Part shown: positions 1 through 8,557 of the stretch, piece by piece
Numbering within the stretch: position 1 is the stretch's first letter
Layout of the letters: the number at the start of each line of letters is the position of its first letter
NCBI RefSeq assembly: GCF_000376805.1
Contig: NZ_AQXT01000002.1
Coordinates: 2,108,001-2,172,000 of the forward strand
Length of the DNA: 64,000 nucleotides
Reading direction: 5' to 3'
Origin: Henriciella marina DSM 19595
GTDB lineage: Bacteria; Pseudomonadota; Alphaproteobacteria; Caulobacterales; Hyphomonadaceae
Made by a program: the position numbers and the translations under genes
Notes under the pieces: model-generated
Database searches by the model: none
The model's input: the letters and a program-made list of their open reading frames with translations, nothing else
Told to the model about the DNA's origin: nothing

Positions 1-8
1 CCACTTTT

Positions 9-3000
9 TCACGGATGCCCTTGGTCACGTACCTCGCGCAGCGCACGATTGAAGAAGTGCCTCGTGGCCTTGTCGCGGGCCTCAGCGTCAGTAAGCACGA
101 TGTTTCGCATTTCATTGTCCCGTTGGAACATTCGGATCGCTCCTTGGAAAAAGGCATCGCGAAACGCGGCATAGACGACATCAGGCGGATTATTTCTGAG
201 CATTTCGCTCATATCTTCATCGAGGATTTCTCGGTTCACTTGCTCAAAGCGGATCATGTCCGCTTCGGTGAAATCCGTGCCGTGACGTTCGTTGAAGGCC
301 TCAAGAATCTCGGAGAGCTCTTTCTTCTCGTCCTCGGTGTAGGGTTTCGCGCCAAACTCGCTAATCGCCTTTAGTGCTTCGGTATCGCCAGCACTAAGCG
401 AGGCGCTGCCAGCTTCCTTTTGCTCTACCTTGAACGCCTGCAACCGGAGCATCTCGTCAGTAATTTCAATCTCTGGCGGGACTTCACGGTTTGGCAGGAG
501 TCGGCCAAGCCAATTGCCATATGATGCGAGCTTTTCGAGACTGGTGTCCTCTAGGCTCATAATCTGTGCAATGAAGCTGTAGAAGCGTCCGAAGCTTCGC
601 AGAAGCTGACGAAACTCCTCCTGTCGGCCTTCGTCGTCATCTGCTTCAAAGCGGCCTACCGCTTGCCTGACTAAACCCTCTAGCCGAGCTCGATCAGCCC
701 CGCTCAATGACCCACGGAAATAGGTCTCAGCGAAACGCTCGATCTCGTCTTTGTCTAGGTAGCCGAATTTGAAGAGCCTGCCCTCAAGGTCATAGACCAT
801 GTTGGGGTCTGACATAGCTTCAACCGTTGTAGCTTCGTAGAACGGTTTGAACGCTTCTTGGATATCTTCGATTGTGTTCTGGAAATCGAGAATGAAGGTC
901 TCTGTCTTGCCAGCGCGCGTTCGATTCAGTCGAGATAGTGTCTGAACGGCTTGAAGGCCTGCCAACTTGCGATCCACGTACATTGCGCAGAGCTTGGGCT
1001 GATCGAAACCCGTCTGATATTTCTCAGCGACAATGAGGATTTGATACGTGGTCGGATATGGAGTGCCATCTGGCTTGAAGCCATCGAAGCGTCCTGGGAG
1101 TTCGGTTTCGGAGAAGTCGTTTAGGTCCGCCTCGGTGTAGGTTTCACCATCCAGTTCCAGTTCGCCTGAAAATGCAACAAGCGCTTTCAGGTCTTCGTAT
1201 CCTTGTTCGCGAATGTATTTCTTGACGCCGAAATAGTAGCGGAGGGCATGCTCTCTGCTCTGAGTGACGATCATGGCTTTGGCTTGACCATTTAGCATCC
1301 CCATCACGTGACGACGGAAATGCTCGACGATGATCTCGACCTTCTGACCTATCGCAGTCGCATGTAGGTTGGCGTATCTGGCAACCTTTCGCTGGCCTCG
1401 CCGCCCACTCAGCTCTGGGTCGTCTTCGATGGTCTTTTCAAGCTGATAATAGGCTTTGTAGGTCATGTAATTCTGGAGCACGTCCAGAATGAAATCCTCT
1501 TCAATCGCCTGCCGCATCGAGTAGAGATGGAAAGGTTGAGGAAGGCCATCTGGCCCAGTGATTCCAAAACGCTCTAGTGTCACATTTCGCGGTGTAGCTG
1601 TGAACGCAAAAAAGCTGATGTTGGACTGAGGGCCGCGAGCCTTTTGGTATTCAGCAATCAGGTCCTCGATGTCGTCGCTCGATGAGGCCTCACGTGTAAG
1701 AGCGTCGGTCATGGCTTGTGCGCTTTTGCCCGACTGGCTGGAGTGAGCCTCGTCGATGATGACAGCGAAATTTCGAGCGCCTTGTCCAGACAGCTCTTTC
1801 AAGTGGTCGGTCGAAAATTTTTGGATCGTTGTGACAATGATCCGAGCGCCCTTGGCAATCGCATCCTTCAGTTGACGGGAAGTGCCATCGATCTTCTTGA
1901 CGACGCCCTGCGTCTGCTCAAACTGCGATACCGTGCTTTGAAGCTGCCGATCTAAGACAATCCGGTCTGTTACGATGATCGCGGTATGGAATACCTGCGC
2001 GTCATCTCCATCATGAAGATTGATGGCGTGGTGTGCGAGCCAACCGATTGTGTTGGACTTTCCTGAACCAGCGGAGTGTTGGACTAGGTAATTCTGGCCA
2101 GCGCCATGCGTCTTAGCGTGAGCCATGATCTTGCGAACAGCGTCAAGCTGCTGGAAGCGTGGGAAGATGAGAACTTCACTCTTCCCATTGGTTTCAAGTG
2201 TCATGAACTGACCAATGATGTCGATCAAAACGGGGCGCGAGAAGATCGCGGTTCCCCAGTCACCATCGCTATAGAGATAAGCGATGCGGTGCTCGTTCTC
2301 GACGTCAAGGTTTCCTGCGCCGCCTTCACGCCCACGGTTGAATGGGAGAAAACGGGTCTTCCCGTTTTGAAGGCGCGTCGTCATCGACACATTATCTTCG
2401 TCAATTGCGAAGTGAACGAGCGCACCCCGTTTAAAAGTGAGTAGCGGTTCGCCAGCAGGTGAACGATCTGCGCGATATTGCTTTTCAGCGTGTCTGAAAG
2501 TTGTTCCCGTAAGGAGATTCTTCGCTTCGATTGTCGCAATCGGAAGGCCATTCAAGAAGAGAACAACGTCGATCCGATTGCCGTTCTTGTCCGAGTAGGC
2601 AACCTCATCCATGACGCTGAGAATATTTGCCTCATACTCAGCAATACGATTGTGCTCCAACGCGCTGGCAGGCCGGAAATAGCAAAGCGTAAACGGTATG
2701 CCTGGAACGATTTTGATGCCTTGGCGGAGTACATCAAGAAGGCCACGATCCTTGAGAGCTTTGTCGAGCTGCTTGAAAAAGACGTCTTCGGCTGAACCCG
2801 TGTAGTTTTGTTCGAGTTTCTCCCACGCTTCTGCTTGAGTGGCCTTAAGAAATCTCAGAACGAGCTCGCGATCCATCGCGAGAGACTTGTCGAAGTGAAT
2901 TTCGCTTTCATATGTGCGGCTTTTCTCAGAGCCTACGCGCCTCTCAAATCCTTGAGTCGACGTTAATTGCTCGATCAGGTGCTCTTGAAGCACGTCTTCC

Positions 3001-3032
3001 TTGTGAAGATTTGCGGCTGTGTGCTTCCCCAT
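9..3032 (-). CDS. hsdR: Type I restriction enzyme, R (motor/nuclease) subunit
   Basis: This is the ATP-dependent translocase and endonuclease subunit of a type I restriction-modification complex; it acts in the cytoplasm on unmodified foreign DNA together with HsdM and HsdS. An N-terminal nuclease domain ends in the pattern D(155)...EAK(169-171). The SF2 helicase motor follows: Walker A SAGSGKS near 320, a DEAH box near 427, then FTATP, YQTGFD and QTLSRLNR. At 1007 residues it has normal family length. I chose the ATG at 3032 because it overlaps the hsdS stop codon by one base (TGATG), a typical coupled start; a TTG one codon upstream is also open. It is the last gene of the hsdM-hsdS-hsdR operon. 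No motif I checked is missing, so the subunit is probably active. Confidence 0.96.
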   Translation of the reverse strand: MGKHTAANLHKEDVLQEHLIEQLTSTQGFERRVGSEKSRTYESEIHFDKSLAMDRELVLRFLKATQAEAWEKLEQNYTGSAEDVFFKQLDKALKDRGLLDVLRQGIKIVPGIPFTLCYFRPASALEHNRIAEYEANILSVMDEVAYSDKNGNRIDVVLFLNGLPIATIEAKNLLTGTTFRHAEKQYRADRSPAGEPLLTFKRGALVHFAIDEDNVSMTTRLQNGKTRFLPFNRGREGGAGNLDVENEHRIAYLYSDGDWGTAIFSRPVLIDIIGQFMTLETNGKSEVLIFPRFQQLDAVRKIMAHAKTHGAGQNYLVQHSAGSGKSNTIGWLAHHAINLHDGDDAQVFHTAIIVTDRIVLDRQLQSTVSQFEQTQGVVKKIDGTSRQLKDAIAKGARIIVTTIQKFSTDHLKELSGQGARNFAVIIDEAHSSQSGKSAQAMTDALTREASSSDDIEDLIAEYQKARGPQSNISFFAFTATPRNVTLERFGITGPDGLPQPFHLYSMRQAIEEDFILDVLQNYMTYKAYYQLEKTIEDDPELSGRRGQRKVARYANLHATAIGQKVEIIVEHFRRHVMGMLNGQAKAMIVTQSREHALRYYFGVKKYIREQGYEDLKALVAFSGELELDGETYTEADLNDFSETELPGRFDGFKPDGTPYPTTYQILIVAEKYQTGFDQPKLCAMYVDRKLAGLQAVQTLSRLNRTRAGKTETFILDFQNTIEDIQEAFKPFYEATTVEAMSDPNMVYDLEGRLFKFGYLDKDEIERFAETYFRGSLSGADRARLEGLVRQAVGRFEADDDEGRQEEFRQLLRSFGRFYSFIAQIMSLEDTSLEKLASYGNWLGRLLPNREVPPEIEITDEMLRLQAFKVEQKEAGSASLSAGDTEALKAISEFGAKPYTEDEKKELSEILEAFNERHGTDFTEADMIRFEQVNREILDEDMSEMLRNNPPDVVYAAFRDAFFQGAIRMFQRDNEMRNIVLTDAEARDKATRHFFNRALREVRDQGHP

Positions 3033-3733
3033 CAAGCGGACCCCCGACTTCGTGAGATAGGCTGCGCTATCTCCTCCGACGAGGTCGAAGCTGAGAGATC
3101 GAGTTCGCCGAGAATTGCCGCATTAATAAGAGAATCTCGTTTTTCCATTAGCAACGCCATGAAAGAGCCTTGACGTGCAACTTTCGCAGCAGCCCTTCCC
3201 CCAACTCTCTCGATTAAGAGATCGATCTTCGAGATTTCCTTGTCGAGAAATGATGCAATGACTTTCTGTTGCTCAAGGCTATGCGACGGAATGTTAGTCT
3301 CTGCTAGCGGACCAAGATTGAGCGCCCTAAAGGTCGCGCCGCCCACTGATGCTTCCCACTGCGATCGACAGAACTCACTTCTCAAACACCAAAAAATATA
3401 GCGCGGGAAGGCTTTAGCAGAACAGGCCACCCTAGCTGTTCCCTGCGTCAAATTTGCGCCTTCGAGACTTTCTGGCACTAGCATCACTTTACCGAATGAT
3501 GGGCCAATGGAGATCACAATATCTCCTTTTGTGACTGAACTTCTTCGATACGAAGCAGCAATCTCAGGAGATGTGAGCTTCAGATTAGCTTCGTCAACAA
3601 CCCCTGTCTCATCGGCCATGTCTGCGGGTCGAATGTAGGGGATGCCGCCTTCATAATGAGGGCCCGCTTGGACAATCCCGTAGGTTATAGGGCGCAACTG
3701 ATCGGTCAATCGCTTAAGCTTTTCGTATCTCAT
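3032..3733 (-). CDS. hsdS: Half-length type I restriction specificity subunit
   Basis: HsdS selects the DNA target for both methylation and cleavage. This protein has only 233 residues, about half the usual 400 or so. It shows one target-recognition domain (residues about 1-150, with a GIVQAGPHYEGG-like start) and one conserved helical spacer (about 155-215, with QQKVIASFLDKEISKIDLLI and then LMEKRDSLINAAILGELDL). There is no second recognition domain or second spacer. The spacer looks intact and ends like a natural HsdS C-terminus. The gene overlaps hsdM by four bases (ATGA) and hsdR by one, so it does not look like a random truncation. Known half-subunits can dimerise and then read a symmetric bipartite site; that this one does so is inference. 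Confidence 0.9.
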   Translation of the reverse strand: MRYEKLKRLTDQLRPITYGIVQAGPHYEGGIPYIRPADMADETGVVDEANLKLTSPEIAASYRRSSVTKGDIVISIGPSFGKVMLVPESLEGANLTQGTARVACSAKAFPRYIFWCLRSEFCRSQWEASVGGATFRALNLGPLAETNIPSHSLEQQKVIASFLDKEISKIDLLIERVGGRAAAKVARQGSFMALLMEKRDSLINAAILGELDLSASTSSEEIAQPISRSRGSA

Positions 3734-5754
3734 GCCGCGACCTCATTGAGAACCGAAGCTATCCAGCTTTCCATTTTGTCTAGGTCACGATCAATTTCTC
3801 CAAGCGACCGTGGAGGCATTCGCTGGTAAAAGTACTTGTTGAAATTGATTTCATAACCGAGCCTGCCGACCCTCTTGTCACGCGAGTCGACGTAAGTTTC
3901 ATCAACCCAAGCATCGGGAACAAACGGCGTCACTTCCTGCTCAAGATATTCTTGCCAATGCTGTTTCAGAGGAACTCGTTCATAGTCACGCAAATCGGGG
4001 TCTGGTTCGGGATTGCCTCTGCTATCTGAACAAATTTCCGCTTCGGGATCACGCTTTGACAAGGCGTTTAAGATCGCCTTCAACACGGCTTGCCCAACGT
4101 CTGCACCTCCAGCGCGAAGCGCCTTTTTTAAGGCCTTCTTGAAGGCATCACGCTCTGTGAAAAGCTGAGTGCCAATACTTTGGATAGCGTTGAGGATTAT
4201 TGCCTGTTCTTCAGTCCCAAGTCTTGCAAATTGAGCATATTCCGAGAGACCATCGATACGATCCTCCGAGACGCAAAAGTTCAGTCGGAGTGGTCGTTCA
4301 ACTCGGATCTCGCGGTAACCGAAGTCCTCGGTATCGAATATCTTCGATACGTCACCCTCTCCACTTTCCCCATTCAGGAACTCCGCGTAGAGACGGACCA
4401 CTTGAGTGCGCGCGGCTTCAGGAATTTCACGGCGTTTGCTGCCCAAAGATTTGCGTAAACCACTCCAGAATTGCTCTCCCGAAGCGTCGATCAATTGCAC
4501 CTTACCTAAACGGTTCGACGGTTTGCGATTGGTTAGAAGCCAAACATAAGTCTGGATGCCAGTATTGTAGAAAAGGTCGGTCGGAAGTGCGACGATGGCT
4601 TCCACCAAATCATTTTCAAGCATCCATCGGCGAATTTCGCTTTCACCAGACTGTGCTCCTCCGGTGAATAGTGGTGAGCCATTCATGACAATGCCAACAC
4701 GGGAGCCATCTTCATCGTCGCGCATCTTCGAAAGCATGTGCTGAAGAAAGAGTAATTGACCATCAGAAACACGAGGTGTTCCCGCGCCGAAGCGACCTTC
4801 GAAACCCATATTCTCAGACTCAGACTGTATTGGCTCTTTGTATTTTTTCCAGTCCACACCGTAGGGAGGATTGGAGAGCATGTAATGAAATTTTCGTCCG
4901 CTATGTGCGTCCTGTGTCAGTGTGTTTCCAAATGCAATTTGTTCAGGATCATGGCCCGTCACCAACATATCGGACTTGCAAATACCGAAAGATTCATCGT
5001 TCAACTCCTGGCCAAAGAGCTCGACGCGAATGCTCGGGTTGAAATCCTTCAGCGCCTCTTCGGTGAGCGAGAGCATCCCGCCAGTGCCACAAGCTGGATC
5101 ATAAACCTGACGGATGATACCTCGACCCGTCAGCTTGGTATCGTCGTTTGCGATGAGCAAATCGACAATCAGACGGATGACCTCTCGCGGGGTGAAGTGT
5201 TCCCCTGCTGTCTCGTTAGAAATCTCTGAGAAGCGTCGAATGAGCTCCTCAAAAAGATAGCCCATCTCCAAATTGGTGACCGACTTTGGATGCAGGTCTA
5301 TCTCGCAGAACCGTTCAAACACGTTCCACAATATGCCGCTATCTTTGAGGCGTTTCAGTTGCTCAGTGAACCGAAATTTGTCGAGGAAGATGTCGCGGAC
5401 ATTGGGCGAGAACTTGGTGATGTAGTCTACCAGGTTCTGATGAAGTTGCCCTGGGTCTTGGCCTTTGAGGGTTTCGAATGTGAAACGGGATTTGTTATAA
5501 ACCCGCACATTGCCTCCGACTGCACCAAACAGGATCATGTCCCGCGTGGCGTCATCGGCACCGTCTGGAATACCCTTGGAGGCTTCAAGAACAGCCTCTT
5601 TGCTGTCCTCTAGTAGGCAATCCAAGCGCCGTAGAACCACGAATGGCAGAACAACCTTGCCATATTCCGATTGCTTGAAGTCACCCCTCAGTATTTCAGC
5701 AATCGACCAAACAAAGCCACTTAGGCTTTGGATTGTCTCCGATGTAGAACTCAC
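3730..5754 (-). CDS. hsdM: Type I restriction-modification DNA methyltransferase (N6-adenine)
   Basis: HsdM transfers a methyl group from S-adenosylmethionine to adenine in the site chosen by HsdS. The N-terminal helical domain (residues 10-150) opens with LRGDFKQSEYGKVVLPF, typical of the family. Motif I, DPACGTGGML, lies at 219-228 and the catalytic NPPY at 295-298. At 674 residues it is longer than many HsdM proteins (about 500-550), the excess being a C-terminal region of unclear function. The start is GTG at 5754, preceded by AAGG at good spacing, and it overlaps the stop of a possible small upstream frame (GTGA). The stop overlaps the hsdS ATG by four bases. It is the first certain gene of the operon. 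Confidence 0.96.
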   Translation of the reverse strand: MSSTSETIQSLSGFVWSIAEILRGDFKQSEYGKVVLPFVVLRRLDCLLEDSKEAVLEASKGIPDGADDATRDMILFGAVGGNVRVYNKSRFTFETLKGQDPGQLHQNLVDYITKFSPNVRDIFLDKFRFTEQLKRLKDSGILWNVFERFCEIDLHPKSVTNLEMGYLFEELIRRFSEISNETAGEHFTPREVIRLIVDLLIANDDTKLTGRGIIRQVYDPACGTGGMLSLTEEALKDFNPSIRVELFGQELNDESFGICKSDMLVTGHDPEQIAFGNTLTQDAHSGRKFHYMLSNPPYGVDWKKYKEPIQSESENMGFEGRFGAGTPRVSDGQLLFLQHMLSKMRDDEDGSRVGIVMNGSPLFTGGAQSGESEIRRWMLENDLVEAIVALPTDLFYNTGIQTYVWLLTNRKPSNRLGKVQLIDASGEQFWSGLRKSLGSKRREIPEAARTQVVRLYAEFLNGESGEGDVSKIFDTEDFGYREIRVERPLRLNFCVSEDRIDGLSEYAQFARLGTEEQAIILNAIQSIGTQLFTERDAFKKALKKALRAGGADVGQAVLKAILNALSKRDPEAEICSDSRGNPEPDPDLRDYERVPLKQHWQEYLEQEVTPFVPDAWVDETYVDSRDKRVGRLGYEINFNKYFYQRMPPRSLGEIDRDLDKMESWIASVLNEVAA

Positions 5755-5978
5755 GTTTTTACCTTACCCCAAACCACGTTTTGCATCGCGGCCAATTCTA
5801 AAATCTTGGAGCAAGCGCTCCCCTTGGCGAATATAATACTGAATTTGTCGGCAATTCCGAGAAAAAATTGAATTTTCTCTGAGACTTGGTTGTAGCAACG
5901 CTTTGCCAACTCCTCCCGTGGCAGGAAGTCATCGCTGCCTTTCAGGGCTAAGTCACCCGAAATTTTCGATTGGATCAA
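5751..5978 (-). CDS. Possible small protein upstream of hsdM (doubtful)
   Basis: A 75-codon frame that begins only at a TTG and ends in a GTGA overlap with the hsdM start. I recognise no domain. It has a mixed, moderately charged composition with one hydrophobic patch (IQFFLGIADKFSIIF). The overlap with hsdM suggests coupling, but the lack of an ATG or a good ribosome-binding site, and the AT-rich sequence, fit equally well with this being the hsdM promoter region. Confidence 0.25.
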   Translation of the reverse strand: MIQSKISGDLALKGSDDFLPREELAKRCYNQVSEKIQFFLGIADKFSIIFAKGSACSKILELAAMQNVVWGKVKT

Positions 5979-6043
5979 GCCGAGGCTTCTTCACGGTGTT
6001 GCGACAGTACCTGTGACGTCTCTGGAGAAATTGCGGGCATGAC

Positions 6044-6084
6044 CCCTTGAAAGGCCGCGATAGGCGCGGTCTCCAACTCAAGGG
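6044..6084 (+). promoter_or_regulatory. Nested hairpin overlapping the Shine-Dalgarno of the 56-residue gene
   Basis: An outer stem CCCTTGA (6044-6050) pairs with TCAAGGG (6078-6084). An inner stem CCGCG (6055-6059) pairs with CGCGG (6065-6069). The distal arm of the outer stem contains the first Gs of the ribosome-binding site GGGAGGA that serves the ATG at 6093. Folding could therefore restrict translation initiation; that role is inference. Confidence 0.45.
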
Positions 6085-6092
6085 AGGACGAC

Positions 6093-6263
6093 ATGCTCGA
6101 TTGCTTCAACACAGCATCGCTGGCGAAACTCAGCAAAGCGGATTTGTATGCGCTGCTTGCAAATTATCACGCCAAGTTGACCGCATCATCCGATGATCTC
6201 GAACGCGCGCAGTTGCGATCCGATATCTCGACGATCCAAAGAGCGCTCGAATTGCGCTCATGA
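6093..6263 (+). CDS. Small unrecognised protein of the island (56 residues)
   Basis: A 56-codon frame from ATG at 6093, preceded at 5-base spacing by a strong ribosome-binding site (GGGAGGA). The predicted protein is soluble and mostly helical, with the N-terminus MLDCFNTASLAKLSKADLY and the C-terminus ending SDISTIQRALELRS. I cannot assign a function. It sits between the divergent restriction operon and the recombinase gene, so it most likely belongs to the mobile segment. The alternating hydrophobic/charged pattern and the strong ribosome-binding site support a real gene. Confidence 0.55.
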   Translation: MLDCFNTASLAKLSKADLYALLANYHAKLTASSDDLERAQLRSDISTIQRALELRS

Positions 6264-6572
6264 GTCCCTGCTAACCCGCGCTCACCTTGGGTTTCCTTAG
6301 GATTTTGTTAACCATAATAGTGTTATACTAACATAGTACAGTCCGCAGAAATCCACGCATTGCGTTGGGATTGAGAGGAAGCGGACCGAAATTGACAAGT
6401 AGGTCACCCGCGAGAAGTCGCGGTAGAGCAGCTCGCATAGGGCATTCTCTTCTCTACCTATTCTCTACTCTTTCCTCAAAGTTGCACTGCTGTTTGCGGC
6501 ATCTGTTCAGATGTGGCGCGCGGCCCCGATCGCCTGTCACGTTTTGGGAAGTTAGTGAAGGAGTGCGATCCT
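6264..6572 (+). other. Noncoding stretch between two small island genes
   Basis: No convincing gene lies in these 309 bases. The left part is AT-rich and holds an inverted repeat (6321-6333) that looks like an operator within a promoter. The right part leads into the ribosome-binding site GAAGGAG (6557-6563) of the next gene. A 75-codon frame here lacks a ribosome-binding site and has a low-complexity, arginine/serine-rich product, so I do not treat it as coding. Confidence 0.5.
6321..6333. promoter_or_regulatory. Candidate operator TGTTA-TAC-TAACA
   Basis: A perfect inverted repeat with 5-base arms and a 3-base centre, inside the AT-rich segment 6301-6340. The segment also contains TATACT, a possible -10 element for the downstream 88-residue protein and recombinase. 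A small repressor binding here would control the recombinase; the binding protein is not identified. Confidence 0.35.
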
Positions 6573-6839
6573 ATGGAGCGCGATGGTTTTGAAATTTCGG
6601 CTGACCGAGAGCCGCTCCCTGCGGATTATCTAGAAGAGCTAGACTGCGAAGACGGCCTCACCGAGGAGCAACGTCTTGAGTTGCTTGGCATCCTTTTTGA
6701 GATCATGAAGAGCTTTGTGCTGATGGGATATGGCATGGAGCCTGTGAATAAGCTTATAGAATCGTTCAAAATTTCTGCGAGGGATAAGGACCCTGTGGTA
6801 GAATTCGAGCGTGACGAAAATGGTGAAGGCGATGCATGA
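6573..6839 (+). CDS. Unrecognised acidic protein upstream of recombinase (88 residues)
   Basis: Starts at the ATG at 6573, nine bases after GAAGGAG. The product is acidic, with a charged N-terminus, a helical segment ([20 protein letters not shown], about residues 29-48) and an acidic tail ending in NGEGDA. I recognise no domain. Its stop codon (TGA 6837-6839) lies inside the start region of the recombinase gene, so the two are probably translated together. It could be an accessory or regulatory factor for recombination, but nothing in the sequence proves that. Confidence 0.7.
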   Translation: MERDGFEISADREPLPADYLEELDCEDGLTEEQRLELLGILFEIMKSFVLMGYGMEPVNKLIESFKISARDKDPVVEFERDENGEGDA

Positions 6840-8508
6840 GACGCCCGAAAGATCAGCGGTAATTTACGCCCGCGTATCCTCACGCAAACAGGTCAAGGAA
6901 GGCGGCGGGATTGAATCGCAGGCAACACGTTGCCGCTCATATGCGCAATCACGCGGTTACGAAGTGGTCGCCATGTTTACGGATGATATGACGGGTCAGA
7001 ACGCTCGTCGCCCTGGCATGGACGCGATGCTTTCCTTCTTGAAGCAGCACAAAGCCGATCCGCATGTTGTGCTAATCGATGATATCTCGCGCCTCGCTCG
7101 CGGCCTGAAAGCCCACATGGAGCTTCGCGATGAACTCGCCAGAGCTGGTGGCATTCTTGAAAGCCCCTCTGTCGTATTCGGAGATGATTCTGATTCACAG
7201 TTTCTGGAGAACGTGCTCGCAAGCTCTGCGCAGCACTTCGCTCAAAAGAACCGCGAGCAAACTATCAACCGCATGAAAGCGCGGCTGATGAACGGCTACT
7301 ACGTCAATGCGCGCCCACCGCTCGGCTACATGTATGTCAAAGGCCACGGCAAGGAGCTTGTTCGTGACGAGCCGATGGCGTCCATCGTTCAAGAGGCGCT
7401 CGAAGGTTTGGCCTCCGGTCGCTTTGGCTCACAAGGCGAAGTGCGTCAGTTCCTCGAATCTCAGCCTGAGTTTCCGAGAAACGGCAAAGGCGAGGTCACC
7501 CATGAACGCGCCAATCAGCTTCTGACACAGCCTGTCTATGCAGGCATGATCGAAGCGCCAGCTTGGGGCATCTCGATGCGCAAGGGCCAGCATGAAGGAC
7601 TGATCTCTTGGGAGACCTTTGTAAAGATTCAGGAACGCCTTGCAGACGGTGGTCGGGTTCAGAATCGTGCTGATATCCACGAGGACTTCATCCTTCGCGG
7701 TGCTGTTGATTGTGCGGACTGTGACAAACCGCTCACGGCGTGTTGGAGCAAGGGCAAGAACAAGCGCTATCCCTACTATCTGTGTTTCAACAAAGAGTGT
7801 GAGAGCTATCGCAAGTCGATCGCACGCGACACGCTAGAGCAAGAAGTCGAGGAGCTGCTTGCGCAGCTCCAGCCAAGCCGGAACCTGTTTACCGTTGCGA
7901 GCAAAATGTTCCGCGATCTGTGGGATCACATGGCTCACTCGAATCAAGAACGCCAAACACGCCTCAAGGCCGATCTGAGCCGCCTAGAGGGCAACATGGC
8001 GCGCTTGGTCGACAAGATGCTCGATACCGACAATCCGATTGTCACAGAGCAAATCGAGAAGCGCATGACTGCGCTCGAATCCGAGAAGCTTCTCTTGTCA
8101 GAAAAGAGCGAGAAATTGGGCACACCTGCGAGAGGCTTCGATGAAATGTTCGAACACGCCCTTACGTTTCTCGCAAACCCCTATAATATATGGGAAAATG
8201 GCACATTCGCGGACCGCCGCAATGTGCTAAAACTAGCCTTCACAAGCAAGCTGAAATACTGCCGCAATGAAGGACTTCGAACACCTGAAACCTCTATGCC
8301 TTTCAAGGTCTTAGGGGGATTTTGGGATGGTGAAAGAGAAATGGCGCACCTAACAGGATTCGAACCTGTGACCTCTGCCTTCGGAGGGCAGCGCTCTATC
8401 CAGCTGAGCTATAGGTGCTTGGGGTTTCCTGTATTCGAAGCAGGACGCTGGTGCAATCTTTCGTCGGCACGCCATATCAGCTTAGCCATGTATCGTCAGG
8501 CAAACTGA
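6820..8508 (+). CDS. Large serine recombinase (integrase) of the island
   Basis: This enzyme catalyses site-specific integration or excision through a serine-DNA intermediate. The catalytic domain starts with YARVSS (Ser about 20, from the ATG at 6820) and continues through a DDISRLARG-type helix. Next come a recombinase domain (about 150-280), a zinc ribbon with CADC...C...C spacing (about 300-335), and a coiled-coil region (about 375-440). Possible starts are GTG 6811, ATG 6820 and ATG 6832; the family core begins only a few residues later, so the choice is open. Oddly, the frame does not stop at the island end: from about 8341 it runs through the antisense of a tRNA-Arg gene (giving [12 protein letters not shown]) and on to 8508. 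The last 55 or so residues are therefore chromosome-encoded and probably dispensable. Confidence 0.93.
   Translation: MVKAMHETPERSAVIYARVSSRKQVKEGGGIESQATRCRSYAQSRGYEVVAMFTDDMTGQNARRPGMDAMLSFLKQHKADPHVVLIDDISRLARGLKAHMELRDELARAGGILESPSVVFGDDSDSQFLENVLASSAQHFAQKNREQTINRMKARLMNGYYVNARPPLGYMYVKGHGKELVRDEPMASIVQEALEGLASGRFGSQGEVRQFLESQPEFPRNGKGEVTHERANQLLTQPVYAGMIEAPAWGISMRKGQHEGLISWETFVKIQERLADGGRVQNRADIHEDFILRGAVDCADCDKPLTACWSKGKNKRYPYYLCFNKECESYRKSIARDTLEQEVEELLAQLQPSRNLFTVASKMFRDLWDHMAHSNQERQTRLKADLSRLEGNMARLVDKMLDTDNPIVTEQIEKRMTALESEKLLLSEKSEKLGTPARGFDEMFEHALTFLANPYNIWENGTFADRRNVLKLAFTSKLKYCRNEGLRTPETSMPFKVLGGFWDGEREMAHLTGFEPVTSAFGGQRSIQLSYRCLGFPVFEAGRWCNLSSARHISLAMYRQAN
8342..8418 (-). tRNA. 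tRNA-Arg (anticodon CCG)
   Basis: Read on the minus strand, the acceptor arm GCACCTA (8418-8412) pairs with TAGGTGC (8352-8346). The discriminator is G and an encoded CCA occupies 8344-8342. The anticodon stem CTGCC/GGCAG encloses the loop CTCCGAA, giving anticodon CCG, which reads codon CGG. The T arm has the standard GGTTCGAATCC core. Its 3' end faces the recombinase gene, so it is the likely attachment site of the island to its left. The gene itself is intact. Confidence 0.97.
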
Positions 8509-8557
8509 TGGTAACGCCATAAGCCAAGACATTCGCGGGAAGAGGGAACTGACCGGC

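Noticed and set aside
6365-6592. 75-codon frame in the island gap
   Set aside because: No ribosome-binding site, arginine/serine-rich low-complexity product, and it overlaps the start of a better-supported gene.
1-8341. Second copy of the tRNA-Arg 3' end marking the other island boundary
   Set aside because: No repeat of the acceptor/T-arm sequence was seen in the window, so the far boundary must lie outside it.
8341-8420. Protein segment [15 protein letters not shown] as a conserved domain
   Set aside because: It is the antisense translation of the tRNA-Arg gene, not a protein domain.
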